DNA of 64,000 bases, taken from the NCBI GenBank assembly GCA_933207985.1, contig OW240916.1, positions 79,213,261-79,277,260 of the forward strand. Reading direction: 5' to 3'. A model generated the notes under the pieces. The model was given only the letters and a program-made list of their open reading frames with translations. It searched no databases and had not been told where the DNA came from. This document shows positions 11,253 through 22,625 of this stretch, in pieces. How positions within the stretch are numbered: position 1 is the first letter of the stretch; each line of letters opens with the position of its first letter. The stretch is from Pelobates cultripes. Its lineage: Eukaryota > Chordata > Amphibia > Anura > Pelobatidae. Made by a program: the position numbers and the translations under genes.

Positions 11253-12602
11253 ATGGAAGGCTGGTACACCCTGCTTAAAAGAAATACACTGAAAGAACTA
11301 CTGGAAGTTCATGGAAGGATTGCTAGCAACAAAACCAAGCGGGTCATCATAGCAGAATTAATGGAGCTAGACCAGGAGAACTTGGTTGCAGCAATGCCAG
11401 CTGTACAAGAGATGGAGACACCAGTGATTCAGGAGGAGGAATCACCAGCCAACAAGGTAATGAGAGAGAAGCTAGCATGGTTCGGTCCGAACCCAACGGC
11501 GGATGTGGTGCTGAAAGTGATGAACCTGTTAGCGGAGGAGGCTAAACAAATAAGAGACGCAGAGCTACAGTTAAAACTGGCAGCAGTCCAACAAGCAGCC
11601 ACACATTCTCCAAACAGTGAGTACAGCACAGCAGACACAAGGAAGATTCCGTTTAGCGCTTTTAAAGCTTTTGATGAAAAAGACTGTGAAATTGATAACT
11701 ACCTGGCAGATTTTGAGCGACAATGTAACCTGCACCGAATAGCTAGGGGAGAGTGGGTTTCAATATTGTCAGGCAAACTGTCAGGCAAAGCTTCTGATGC
11801 TTTCCGGACCGTGCCAGAACACGAGATCCATAGCTATGCCAGGGTTAAAGAAGTGCTCCTGGCTCGTTATGCAGTAACCCCAGAGTCCTACCGACAGAAG
11901 TTCAGGGACTCACGCAAAACCACGAAATACTCTTACGTGGAATGGGCATACCAGTTATCCCTGTCAGCCTCTAACTGGGTTAACAGCAGCCAGGCCACCA
12001 CCGCAGAGGAAATTCTGCAACTAATGCTCCTAGAGCAATTTTACAATCACATCCAGACGGATGTCAAAGACTGGGTGAGAGATCGCAGGCCCATGACTCT
12101 ACCAGAGGCCGCTAAGTTGGCGGATGAATATGCGGATACTCGCAAGACGAACCAGGCCACACCACGGGTACAACCTCCTAACAGACTGGTGACATCTAGC
12201 CCTCGCTATCCACGCCAGGAGGACAATGAACAACGCTGCTTCCGGTGCAAACAGCTGGGTCACTTCAAGCAGAATTGCCCCATGGACAACAACATCAGGT
12301 CAAATTGGTCTCGACCTGGGTACCGCCCACCAGCAGCAGCCCATTGTATAGACTCGGCTTGGGATCCCCAGGAGCTGGGTCAGGAAGAACCATTGGGCAC
12401 CCTTTACGAAGCCCTCATGGTACAATCTGTTATTACGGACAATAGGAAACACCATTGTCAGCTGGTCATGGTTAACGGAAAAACCGCCCGGGGATTAAGA
12501 GACAGTGGGGCAACCATCACGTTGGTACAAAGACACCTTATTAATGCATCAGAGAAACCGGGGAAATCAATTGCTGTGAGAGTGGCAGGGGGGGCAGTAT
12601 AA
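11253..12602 (+). pseudogene. gag: Gag and start of protease, copy 1 (stop at 12600)
   Basis: This 449-codon frame encodes the capsid precursor. A retrotransposon Gag core occupies about residues 130-290 (AFDEKDCEIDNYLADFERQC through a WVRDRRP segment). A CCHC zinc knuckle follows (CFRCKQLGHFKQNC), which binds RNA during packaging. Near the C-terminus DSGATITLV is the aspartic protease active site (DSGA). The frame ends at TAA 12600-12602 inside the protease. The same frame stays open on both sides and runs on into pol without a shift, so the stop looks like a point mutation (TAC in copy 2). Compared with copy 2 it lacks 48 bp just before the zinc knuckle. Confidence 0.9.
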
Positions 12603-15600
12603 CGTATTCCTACTGCACAGGTACACCTGGACTGGGGTGCGGGAGCTGGCAATGTTCATGTGGGCGTCATGAAAGACTTACCTTCTGAAGTCATCTTGGG
12701 CAACGACATTGGCCCCCTGACTTCGGCGTTCACCTCTACCACTGCTCAGGAGGCCCACGCAGTAACCACCAGAGCACAAAGTCGCGCTGCCGAGAGCCAT
12801 CCGCTTCCTACTGAGACCCAGGTAAGCCAACCCAACCTACCCTTGACTGTAGAACCCCTACCCTGGGACACCCCAGAGGACTTTGGGCGGGAGGTGACCG
12901 GAGACCCTTCCCTCAGAAAGTATCGAGAGAAAGCCAGGAGGGGCCAAGGGGGGTTAGAAAAGGAGCAATTTATCTGGGAGAAAGGCCGCTTGTACAGGCT
13001 CACCGAGACCCGGGGTAATGCACCAGGGCCTAAGCAAAAACGCCAGCTGGTAGTTCCCCGGAAGTACCGGCGGGAGTTATTGAGGATTGGGCACGACGTA
13101 CCCTTGGCAGGCCATTTGGGAATACGCAAGACAGGGTATCGGATAACCCAGAACTTTTTCTGGCCTGGGGTATCCGACGACGTCAGGTCGTATTGTCAAA
13201 CGTGCGAGGTATGCCAACGTATAGGTAAAAAGGGAGACCACCCAAAGGCTAAACTAGTTTCCATGCCCATTATTGAAGAACCGTTCACAAGGGTAGCCGT
13301 GGACATTATAGGGCCCCTGGCCCAACCTAGCCGTTCCGGCAAGCGTTATATACTCACCGTAGTAGACTACGCCACCCGTTACCCCGAAGCGGTAGCTCTC
13401 TCTAACATACAGGCTGAGACCGTAGCAGAGGCCCTAGTTAAAATATTTTCCCGAGCAGGCTTTCCCAAGGAGGTTCTGTCCGACCAAGGTACACAATTCA
13501 CGGCCGAGATAACTCAGCAGATATGGAAAACCTGTGGAGTTAAATCCCTGACTAGCTCCCCATACCACCCCCAGACTAACGGCCTGTGCGAGCGGTTCAA
13601 CGGAACGCTAAAGCAAATGTTGAAGTCGTTCACGGGGGCGTACAAGGATTGGGAGCGATTCCTGCCACACCTTCTCTTTGCCTACCGAGAGGTGCCGCAG
13701 GAATCGACCGGATTCTCACCCTTCGAACTTCTCTATGGGAGACGGGTGAGGGGGCCCTTAGATCTCATCAAGGATCACTGGGAAGGGCAAACAGAAATTG
13801 AGGGGATCCCGGTTGTACCTTATGTCCTGGAGCTGAGGGACCGCATGGAGGAATTAGCCCAGACAGTGCGAGAGAACCTCCAGGCGGCCCAACAGCGCCA
13901 GAAGGTATGGTATGACCGACGGGCTAGGCACCGGAGCTTCCAGATAGGCCAAAAGGTCATGGTATTAAGGCCGGTCCGAACAGACAAGCTCCAGGCTGCC
14001 TGGCAGGGCCCCTATAAAGTTATAGGACAGATATGCGACACTACCTACACGATAGCCAGCTGCGAGGATGAAGATGTGAAACGAACCTTTCACATCAACA
14101 TGCTCAAGGCCTATCAGGAACGGGCAGAGGAGGTAGCCGCTATCTGTGCACCAGCAGGGGAAGACACAGAGACCCTACCCCTTCCCGACCTATTGGGCAG
14201 TAACGAAGGGATGGCCCAGATAGAGAAAGTCCAGCTAGGTGAACAGCTGGAGCCGCAAGAGCGGGCTCAAGCTGTCCGCTTACTAGAAACGAAACAGGCC
14301 ACATTCTCTCAGGAGCCGGGGTACACACTCCTAGCCATACACAAGGTGGAGACTCCAGGACAGGCACCCCTGAGACAGCCTCCTTACCGTATCCCAGAAG
14401 CAGTCCGGGTAGGGATGCGGAAGGAAATAGATGAGATGCTTCGGCTAGGCGTAATCGAACCCTCAGAAAGTCCTTGGGCCTCGCCGGTAGTCTTAGTGCC
14501 AAAGAAGGATGGGACAACCCGCTTCTGTGTAGATTACCGGCGCCTCAACGACAAGACGGTTACGGACGCCTATCCGATGCCACGGATGGACGAGCTGCTT
14601 GACCGTATCTCTGCAGGGAAGTATCTGACCACAATAGACCTATGCAAGGGATATTGGCAGATTCCCCTAGCAGAAGATGCCATACCCAAGTCGGCCTTCA
14701 TCACCCCGTTTGGCCTATACCAATTCCGGGTTATGCTGTTCGGGATGAAGAACGCCCCGGCCACCTTCCAACGGATGGTGGATCAGTTACTTGGGGGTCT
14801 CCAGAGCTTCGCATGCGCTTACCTGGATGACATCGCCATCCACAGCGATACATGGGAAGCGCACCTAGAGCACGTAGGGGTAGTATTAGATAGGATCAGG
14901 GGTGCCGGGCTGACCCTGAAACCCGACAAATGTCATTTGGGTATGGCGGAGGTACAATATTTGGGCCACCGAGTAGGATGTGGTAAGCAACGGCCGGAGC
15001 CGGCTAAGATCGAGGCCGTTGCCAATTGGTCCACTCCCCACACCAAGACACAAGTCATGGCTTTCTTGGGCACAGCCGACTATTACAGACGCTTTGTACC
15101 CGACTATAGCGCCCTGGCCAAACCCCTGACCGACTTGACCAAAAAGAAGCTACCCCGACAAGTCCTGTGGTCCCCGGAATGCGAGGTGGCTTTCCAAGCA
15201 CTAAAGACTGCTCTGGTTAAGGCTCCGGTGTTGGTTACCCCAGATCCTAACAAAAGATTTATTGTCCACACAGACGCTTCAATGTTTGGACTAGGGGCAG
15301 TACTAAGCCAGATCGGAGAGGATGGAGGGGAGCACCCGGTGGCATACCTGAGTCGGAAGCTGTTGCCAAGGGAGGTCAGTTATGCCACCATTGAAAAAGA
15401 GTGTTTGGCCTTGGTATGGGCACTCAAAAAGCTCACACCTTACCTTTATGGCTGGGCTTTCACTCTCATCACCGATCACAATCCCTTGGTGTGGCTTAAC
15501 CGGGTTTCAGGGGACAACGCCCGTTTGCTACGCTGGAGCTTGGCCTTACAGCCCTATGACTTTACGATTCATTATCACCCAGGCAAGCAAAACGGGAATG

Positions 15601-15641
15601 CCGATGGATTGTCACGCCAAACGGATTTAACCTCGGACTAA
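12603..15641 (+). pseudogene. pol: Protease end, integrase, RT and RNase H, copy 1
   Basis: This frame continues from gag after the TAA; the first Met is at 12660 (993 codons from there). Domains in order, numbered from that Met: the protease tail ILGNDIG (about 12-18); integrase zinc module with His145, His152 and a Cys pair near 179-185; integrase core D215, D275, E311 (D-D-35-E spacing); a GPYKVIG chromo/SH3-like tail (about 450); RT about 555-790 with YLDD at 721-724; RNase H from about 865 (TDAS, Asp872) to 990. Integrase preceding RT is the Gmr1 order. The RT motif reads MLFGMKNAP, where copy 2 and most relatives have MPFG. The domain itself is otherwise unbroken. Confidence 0.92.
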
Positions 15642-15700
15642 CAGCTCTGAACCCGTCAACCCTACTGGACCAGGAAAGGTCCAACCGAGTTGCCGGAGCA

Positions 15701-15716
15701 GGGAGAAAAAGGGGGG
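15701..15716 (+). promoter_or_regulatory. Polypurine tract
   Basis: GGGAGAAAAAGGGGGG lies just before the 3' LTR, separated by CCAT. It is the expected plus-strand primer site; the same tract precedes the copy 2 LTR at 27112-27127. Confidence 0.85.
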
Positions 15717-15720
15717 CCAT

Positions 15721-16517
15721 TGTGAAGGACTTTTATGCAATTGCCTATATTGTTCAGTTTAATTCTCTCCCTGCTATTGTCTATATTGTTCGGTTCCAAA
15801 TGTTGAGAATGAATGTATTCGTATACCAAACGGGGACCACACACCCTGGGTAGCAAGTAGCAATTAGAAAACAGAGAAAACCGCAACTTAATTGCTACTG
15901 GGTGGCCACAGGCCACCTGTATCAGAAGCACATGGTGAGAACAATGGATGGCGGCCATTTTAACTCACAGACACTGTGTGGACTTTTCAACACGGTGCCA
16001 TCTCGCCAGTATTTGTTGCACAGAGACATTGTGCGGTGGTTTTGGACTATACAGCAGGGGGCACATTATACAGTGATTGTTTTTCATTTAGCCTGTATAT
16101 GTTTTGCAGAATCTGCATTAAACTGTATTTTCCAAAGTACTGAACGGATCTGGGTGAATTTTGGATATGCGGTTCACCCAGATCCCCCGGTTCCAAGGAT
16201 ATACTTTTTATGGGGCTATTGCATGTTTTGGGGTCCCTGTGTGTTTTATGAAATTGTAATGTTTCTGGCCAGCAGATAATTGAGCTTTGTGTATTGTAGA
16301 AACTCAATTATCTAGCCTGGCCCAGAGGAGGAGTTTTGTGTTGCATAAATTGTGAGTTCTGTGTGCCAGTAAATCAGTCTTGTTCCAGCATTAAGCTTTG
16401 GCTCATGTTTGGATTATTCGGCGATTCCAGGGATATTTCTGCTTATGGAATATTGAGTGCTTTTCTTTTATGGGAAGAAGGGAATGCTTGACGGGGATAT
16501 TTTCTACTACCGTCACA
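15721..16517 (+). repeat. 3' LTR of Gmr1-like copy 1
   Basis: It begins TGTGAAGGAC and ends CGTCACA (797 bp). The first 170 bp (to about 15895) do not align with the 5' LTR, whereas the rest does, at roughly 98 percent by eye. It differs from the copy 2 3' LTR at very few positions (for example C/T near 16215). Hairpin 1 lies at 16146-16185. Confidence 0.88.
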
Positions 16518-18027
16518 ACCACTAAGGGAAACCACAACATGGCAATGAGGAAAAGCAAGAAAGGAGTTTAAATAAGTCTCCTTTAAATCCGATTGGCCGT
16601 ACTCTGCCTCTGACCCCAGAACGTGCGCGTACGTACTCTGCATGATGTAATACGCATGCCAGTGTGTGTATCTGTGTGTCAGATTCATACCCACTGGCAC
16701 ATACAAACACAAATACACACACCTTGACACACATATACACACACCTTGACACACAGATAGATAGATATATACATACATACATACACACACACAGAGATTC
16801 ACACTGTGTGTCAAGGTGTGTGTATATATCAGTGTGTGTATCTGTGTGCCACTATCTGCCAGTGTGTGTATCTGTGTGTCAGATTCATACACACTGGCAC
16901 ATACAAACACAGACACACACACCTTGATACACAGACAGATACAAACACAGATACACACACTTTGACACACAAATATACACACTTTGACACACAGATACAT
17001 ACACACACACAGATACACACTGTGTGTGTATATCTGTGTGCCAGTGTGTGTGTATCTGTGTATCAGATATACACCTGGGTGGGGGAGGGGGGAGTTCCAC
17101 AGTGTTGATACGCTATGTCAAAGGGTTCCACGGGAAAAATTAATTGGGACCCCCATATTAGCATAAGGGAGATAACAATCACCCTCTTGCTCCTACTTGC
17201 TGCGCCGTGAGTAGGGGCATGTATACTAAACAGTGAGCAGCCACTGGCTGTTCACTGTTGTAATAAAAGAGCCTCACAAATCCAATAAAGGGTAACCTAG
17301 CACAGGCGGTGGGGCATCTATTAAATAATTAAGCAGTGTTAATTTTACATATAGTGTCTTCTTCTAGCCCCTAGCCATGCACTGTAAGTTGAGGCTATTA
17401 AACTAAACAGGGCAACTTGTGTCCCCACCAGCCCCCATCCATTAGCAGCAGATGGGGGCCCTGAGTGATAAGGGGAGGGACCTATTGTCCCTCCAATCCT
17501 CGACCTATTAGCAGTGGGTGGGAGCCATAAGTAATACTTAGGGGCCCACCCGCCACTAATGTGTGTGATCTGGGGGACAATAAGTCCCTCTTATCACTTA
17601 CTGTCACCAACTGTCAACATTCTGTTCAGACAAGATTCGGTAATTTCACCTGGAGCCCTAGTCTAAATAACAGGACTTTCAGAAAATGACAAAAGGAAGT
17701 AATGCGAGAATACAGGAGGAGGGATAAGTATTGTGGGAAACCTTTCTTTATGCTTACTTAAGCTCCTCATTGTGTCAGGGAGAATCAAGCATAGGAAAAC
17801 ACATTTAAGACAAAGTAGTCCCTACTTTGTCTTATGTTTTAAAGAAAACTAGATCAGAATGGAAGAAAATAGAAAAGATTCTGAAAGAGGAAGAGAAAGG
17901 GAAGCAATAGGGAAAAGGTAAGTTTGACATAACTGTGCCACTTTAACTGATTTAGTGAGTAAATGCAGTGGCAGAACTAATGTAGAGAGGAATCTGGTGC
18001 AAGAGATTTGTTTGGGCCCCCTTTAGC
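16518..18027. other. 3' flank of copy 1: TG/CA array, then non-coding
   Basis: No gene is seen. 16658-17066 is a simple-sequence array in which TG-rich blocks (such as GTGTGTGTATCTGTGTG) alternate with CA-rich blocks (ACACACACCTTGACACAC), so neighbouring blocks are inverted repeats. A perfect 13-bp hairpin with TAAGACAAAGTAG as its arm lies at 17806-17834. The whole stretch recurs at 27929-29438, virtually unchanged. Confidence 0.75.
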
Positions 18028-19553
18028 CAGGGCCGGACTGGGGATACAAAGCAGCCCTGGAAAAAAAAATTGTGCCAGCCCCATAAGTCACTGCGCCATA
18101 TATTGTAGCGTGTAATATGTAAGGCTATGTCTTGCCAGGACAGATGATTGAGTAATATATATATATTGCTTTTTCTAATATAAAATATTGGTCCTTTCAG
18201 GGTAAAACGTTTAATTATACAGTAAGCATACTCACATGCAGACACAGACAACCTCACTGACACAAGCTCATTGATACACAGCCTCATAGACAAACAATCT
18301 TACTGATATACATCAGCTCATTGACATAAAAACACAAGCTCACTCACTAGCAGGCACACGCATGCAAGCAAGCTCACTCACTAGCAGACGCACACACAGC
18401 TTAATGTGGTGGTACTGGTGTCTATAGCATGTCCCTACAGGCTTTTCAACGTAAACACTGACTTTTCAGAGAGAAGGCAGTGTTTACATTGCTTCAAAGT
18501 GTCACTGCTAGTGACAGTCACTCAGACGGTCACTAGAGGTGCTTCCTGTGTTAGTGCACCTACATTCAGGGCCTCCACACTCTGTAGGTGCTGAACGTTC
18601 CCCATAGAGATACATTAATTCAATGCATCTCTATGAGGAGATGCTGATTGGAGTGGCATTTTGCAGCCAATCCTATGGCAAAGCATTGGATTGGCTGAGA
18701 TCATCAAGCTTGATGATCTCAGCTATAGAGGCAGGGCCAGTCGAGGGGAGACCAGCACGCTGCGTGGGGAAAAAAAGGTGAGCAAAAACACTATTTTTAA
18801 ACACACATATACACCATGACAGACACGGAAACACATATGCCATGAAGATACACGCCGCTGACAGACACAGGCAGACGCGCTACTGGCGCGTGCTGGCAGT
18901 TTTGGTTGTTTGCCTGTGGGCGCGCACACAAACACCCATGACGGACGAGCAGACACACACACACACCGCCCGACGGACAGACGAACACGAACCTTACTAC
19001 ATGATGGACAGACAGACACACACACACACACCCCATGGCGGACAGACAGACACACACACCCCCGCGGACAGACACACACACACACACACCCCATGGCGGA
19101 CAGACGCACACACGCACACACCCCATGGCGGACAGACACGCACGCACACCCCGCGACAGATAGACACACACACTGCCCCGCGGTGGACAGACGTGGGCCA
19201 GAGGAGACACGCACCGCGCAGACAGACAGACACATTACTAGTACCTGACACCAGGGGGAGGTCTTCTGGCGGCCACTGGAGGACTTGTCCTGGCGGCCGG
19301 TGTGGGAGCTACGCTGTCTGTGCTCTCCCGCCCTCGCGCGCTGCTGAATGAGACCGGCGCCGGAATATGATGGAATATGCGCGCTGGGGAACAGAGCCAG
19401 CGCAGCTCCCACACCGGCCGCCAGGACAAGTCCTCCAGCGGCTGCCAGAAGACCTCCCAGTGGCCGACAGCAGACCCTGGTGTCTGCCTGGCCCCAGGAG
19501 CCGATGGCCCACCAGGAAATTTCCCGGTATCCCGGTGGGCCAGTCCGGCCCTG
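18028..19553. mobile_element. hAT-like non-autonomous element, copy 1
   Basis: The ends are inverted: CAGGGCCGGACTGG at the left and CCAGTCCGGCCCTG at the right. They are flanked by CCTTTAGC and CCTTTAGT, an 8-bp target duplication with one mismatch, as expected for hAT transposons (whose ends typically begin CAGGG). There is no transposase. Inside are a 30-bp perfect palindrome (18694-18723, GCTGAGATCATCAAG plus its complement), a CA-rich minisatellite (about 18790-19240), and a GC-rich segment (19250-19470) whose two halves are partly reverse complements. Confidence 0.8.
18790..19240. repeat. CA-rich minisatellite, copy 1
   Basis: Imperfect units of about 30-36 bp combine CCCCATGGCGGACAGAC with runs of ACACAC. 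The corresponding array in the second copy (about 30205-30850) is about 200 bp longer, and its units read CCCCATGACGGACAGAC. The long open frames here are products of the repeat, not genes. Confidence 0.85.
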
Positions 19554-20102
19554 CCTTTAGTGCAAGGATGGCTAAAAGGTAGAACTTTAACTATCTTGCA
19601 ACGTCCACAATGCCTTGCCAGCTGGAGTTCTACCATTTCCCCATTGTGAGCAATGTATGTATGTTTTAATGTAAGCATGTTTCTGCATGGAATAAAGCAC
19701 AGAAAAGGTAACAGGGCACACACACACCAGTGAGGTGGTTTACCTGACAAATAAATAGTAGGTATCTCCTCCTTATATACAATCAGTGTATTGAATATTA
19801 GATTACCTATACAAAGGGTATAAACATAAAACAAAACAGTGTAATCTGTATATTCCACACAATTAAAATGGAAGTTCTGAGTTAGAAACACTCACACTTT
19901 AATGAGCCATTTAAAGTAGGCTCGGAACTTATATGGCTTTTATGTCACTTCAATGGGACATACGCATTTTCTTTACTCATCAGGCAGGTTCTCCTTTAGT
20001 CTTAGTGGTCTTCTATAATGGAGCAGGAATCAGAAGCCAGGAACCAGGAGTGTCAGAGTAAAATATTTATTTATAATAAAATAAAAAATGATAAGAAATA
20101 TT

Positions 20103-20146
20103 GCACAACGCGTTTCAACCATCTACCAGTGGTCTTCCTCAGGTGC
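20103..20146 (-). ncRNA. Hammerhead ribozyme motif of PLE, copy 1
   Basis: Read on the minus strand: stem I strand GCAC, core CUGAGGA (fits CUGANGA), one extra A, stem II GACC...GGUU, core GAAA, a minimal self-complementary stem III within ACGCGU, U as the cleavage-site base, then the stem I partner GUGC. All invariant core positions fit a type I hammerhead with a tiny stem III, the form described in Penelope-like elements. It lies 20 bp inside the inverted repeat. Activity is inferred, not shown. Confidence 0.75.
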
Positions 20147-20923
20147 TGTTCAAAGCTCAAATGAATATACTGTTGTTTATATAGGGAATAGTGTTACAAA
20201 CTTAATTGCATAATCCCTTACACATGAAAAACTAATTACAATGATATTACCTTATATGGTCCGGACCGGATGTGTTCTGCCACCTCCAATATGGCTCCAC
20301 ATCCGGTTCGGAGGCACAGGTAACCAAAGGAATACTTATATAAAAATAGAATATAATAAGATCGATCCTCCCCACCATAATCTACCCACACAAAATGTTT
20401 AGTTAGTGAGTGACCATAAAGTATAGGGTGTAGTAAATCCATTCCCGATCTTCGTTATGACACTTCCGGTTACGTGTGTCATAATGGAGTCCTTCCGTCG
20501 CGTCACTTCCGGTTTCGCTGAGAGTAAATCAGCAGAACGTTCCTCCTCTCTTCCCATATTCTAGCAATGTTCATGCATCCTGGGGCAAAAATGGCCATCT
20601 TGGAAATGGGCAATTAGTCTACTTGTTTCAGAACACACATATAAATCTCGAGCAGACATAATTTAAAGGGGAAAAATAAAAAATAAAAAATAATGAAACC
20701 ATTAGTTATATATAATACATAAAAATGACATGCACATATTCACCATGCCTTACAAATAAAACATAATGAGTATATAAAGTGCTGATCAAAGTATAAAGTG
20801 CTATTTAGAATATAAATACTAAAATACATATAAAACTAGTTGTCCAGCAAATAGTAAATCACAAACCCAGGGATAAGAAGCCTTCAAAAATATATAAGAT
20901 ATTTTTCACTAAATTTATAATTT

Positions 20924-21999
20924 TTATAACAATTTATTGATTTCAAAGTCAATATTAAGTCCTCTTGGGGTTAGAGACCGTAATTCAAAAATCCATTTGG
21001 ATTCTTTCAGGCCAAGAGCTCTAGATATATCTCCCCCTCTCCAGTTTCCTACCACTTTTTCAATCGCAAAAAAACTTAGAAACTTAGGGTCCGAACCATG
21101 GTGTTGTGAGAAGTGCCTTGATACACTATGGTTTGGAAAACCTTTCTGAATGTTTCTAAGGTGTTCGTTAATTCTTATTTTAAGCTGGCGGGACGTCTTC
21201 CCCACGTATTGGTATCCGCAGCTACATTGTAAAAGATAAATAACATAAGTAGAGTGGCATGTGATTAGAGATTTAATATAATATTCCTTCTTGGTAACTG
21301 AAGAGTGGAAGTTTTCCACTTTCTTATTCAATCTTAGAGTATTACAACAAGCCCGGCAAGATCCACAATAAAAAAAGCCCTTCTGTTCCTGTGTCCAATT
21401 ACTTAAAAAATTCCTCGGAATCTCTGTTTTAATAAAACTTGATGTTAACATTTGTTTTAAATTTTTTGCTCCCCTAAATATAAACTTAGGTTTATTTCCT
21501 ATAAATTGTTGAATGTCCTCCTCATGCTGTAAAATGTGCCAGTTTTTCTTAATAATTTTTTTAATTGCACCAATATTACTTGAAAAATTAAAAATAAAAG
21601 GGATCTGGTTATTTAATTGTCCTGAATCATTTTTCTTTCTATATTGTAGCAGGGGGGACCTATCCATTTCTCCAACCTGATCTATTTTGTCCTGTAAAAC
21701 ATCTTCTTTATACCCTTTTTCTATCAGTTGTTTTTTAAGGGACATTGCTTGGATGGTATAATCCTCTTTCTTGGTACAGTTCCTCCGTATCCTTAAGAAC
21801 TGTCCTTTGGGTATATTATTAAGCCACGGACGGTGGTGGCAACTATCTAATTCAATAAAACTGTTAACATCAACTTTTTTAAAAAAGGTTTTAGTCATCA
21901 ACATTTGATCTTGAATAAAAACATTAAGATCTAAAAAATCAACACTGCATTTGCTAACACTCTTCGTGAGTGTAATTCCCCAATCATTGTAATTAAGAT
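20924..21999 (-). pseudogene. PLE thumb, linker and GIY-YIG endonuclease, copy 1
   Basis: The reading frame is open from the gap edge to a stop at 20924-20926. It holds the end of the RT (DFLDLNVF), a linker with clustered cysteines (YCGSCRACC), and the GIY-YIG endonuclease (YVIYLLQCSCGYQYVGKT, then RLKIRI-like RQLKIRINEH), which nicks target DNA to prime reverse transcription. The translation matches that of the second copy (32534 onward) residue for residue as far as I can compare. The catalytic RT palm is missing because of the gap. Confidence 0.88.
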
Positions 22000-22099
22000 N
22001 NNNNNNNNNNNNNNNNNNNNNNNNNNNNNNNNNNNNNNNNNNNNNNNNNNNNNNNNNNNNNNNNNNNNNNNNNNNNNNNNNNNNNNNNNNNNNNNNNNN
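22000..22099. other. Assembly gap (100 N, default size)
   Basis: Exactly 100 unknown bases, a common placeholder for an unsized join. The sequence to its left stops at a point equivalent to 33609; the sequence to its right starts at a point equivalent to about 10731. Confidence 0.99.
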
Positions 22100-22549
22100 A
22101 TACAGTGATTGTTTTTCATTTAGCCTGTATATGTTCTGCAGAATCTACATTAAACTGTATTTTCCAAAGTACTGAACGGATCTGGGTGAATTTTGGATAT
22201 GTGGTTCAACCAGATCCCCCGGTTCCAAGGATATACTTTTTATGGGGTTATTGCATGTTTTGGGGTCCCTGTGTGTTTTATGAAACTGTAATGTTTCTGG
22301 CCAGCAGATAATTGAGCTTTGTGTATTGTAGAAACTCAATTATCTAGCCTGGCCCAGAGGAGGAGTTTTGTGTTGCATAAATTGTGAGTTCTGTGTGCCA
22401 GTAAATCAGTCTTGTTCCAGCATTAAGCTTCGGCTCATGTGTGGATTATTCGGCGATTCCAGGGATATTTCTGCTTATGGAATATTGAGTGCTTTTCTTT
22501 TATGGGAAGAAGGGAATGCTTGACGGGGATATTTTCTACTACCGTCACA
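22100..22549 (+). repeat. 5' LTR of copy 2, partial
   Basis: Only the last 450 bp are present. It shares several variants with the copy 1 5' LTR (for example TTCTGCAGAATCTACATT) against both 3' LTRs (TTTTGCAGAATCTGCATT). The difference between 5' and 3' LTRs therefore predates the split of the two copies. Hairpin 1 (22178-22217) has one mismatch. Confidence 0.85.
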
Positions 22550-22551
22550 AC

Positions 22552-22569
22552 TGGTGGCAGCAGTGGGAT
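22552..22569 (+). promoter_or_regulatory. Primer binding site, tRNA-Leu type
   Basis: TGGTGGCAGCAGTGGGAT is complementary, with one mismatch, to the 3' end of a vertebrate tRNA-Leu (ending in ATCCCACCGCTGCCA plus CCA). It sits two bases after the LTR. Confidence 0.85.
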
Positions 22570-22625
22570 TTTCCCTTCTACTTTTCCTTTACACCAGGAT
22601 TCCAAGCAGACACTGGGAACAGTGA

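Larger units (their letters stand above)
10384..16517 (+). mobile_element. Gmr1-like Ty3/gypsy retrotransposon, copy 1
   Basis: The order is LTR (10384-11175), tRNA-Leu-type primer site, gag with zinc knuckle, protease, integrase, RT, RNase H, polypurine tract and LTR (15721-16517). Integrase comes before RT, the Ty1/copia-like order that defines the Gmr1 group of deuterostome Ty3/gypsy elements. The gag-to-pol frame is continuous apart from one TAA at 12600-12602. The LTRs share their 3' parts, but their first 170-180 bp are unrelated, and the flanks (GGTGC before, ACCAC after) do not form a 5-bp target duplication. The two ends may therefore come from different insertions or from a recombination or assembly joint. 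Confidence 0.9.
19691..21999 (-). mobile_element. Penelope-like element, 3' half, ends at gap
   Basis: Identical by eye to the 3' half of the complete PLE at 31301-35163. The left arm of its inverted repeat is 19691-20082. It is preceded by ATGTTTCTGCATGG (19677-19690), which in the complete copy is one side of the target duplication. It contains a hammerhead motif (20103-20146), a 3' untranslated stretch and the endonuclease part of the gene. The sequence stops at the 100-N gap, within the RT region. Confidence 0.88.

Noticed and set aside
16443..17108. Open frames of up to 191 codons rich in Cys-Val and Thr-His
   Set aside because: They are translations of the TG/CA array, with no domain; they repeat at 27854-28519.
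18694..18723. 30-bp perfect palindrome considered as an operator or a separate element
   Set aside because: It lies inside the hAT-like element and is best explained as part of an older MITE carried in it.
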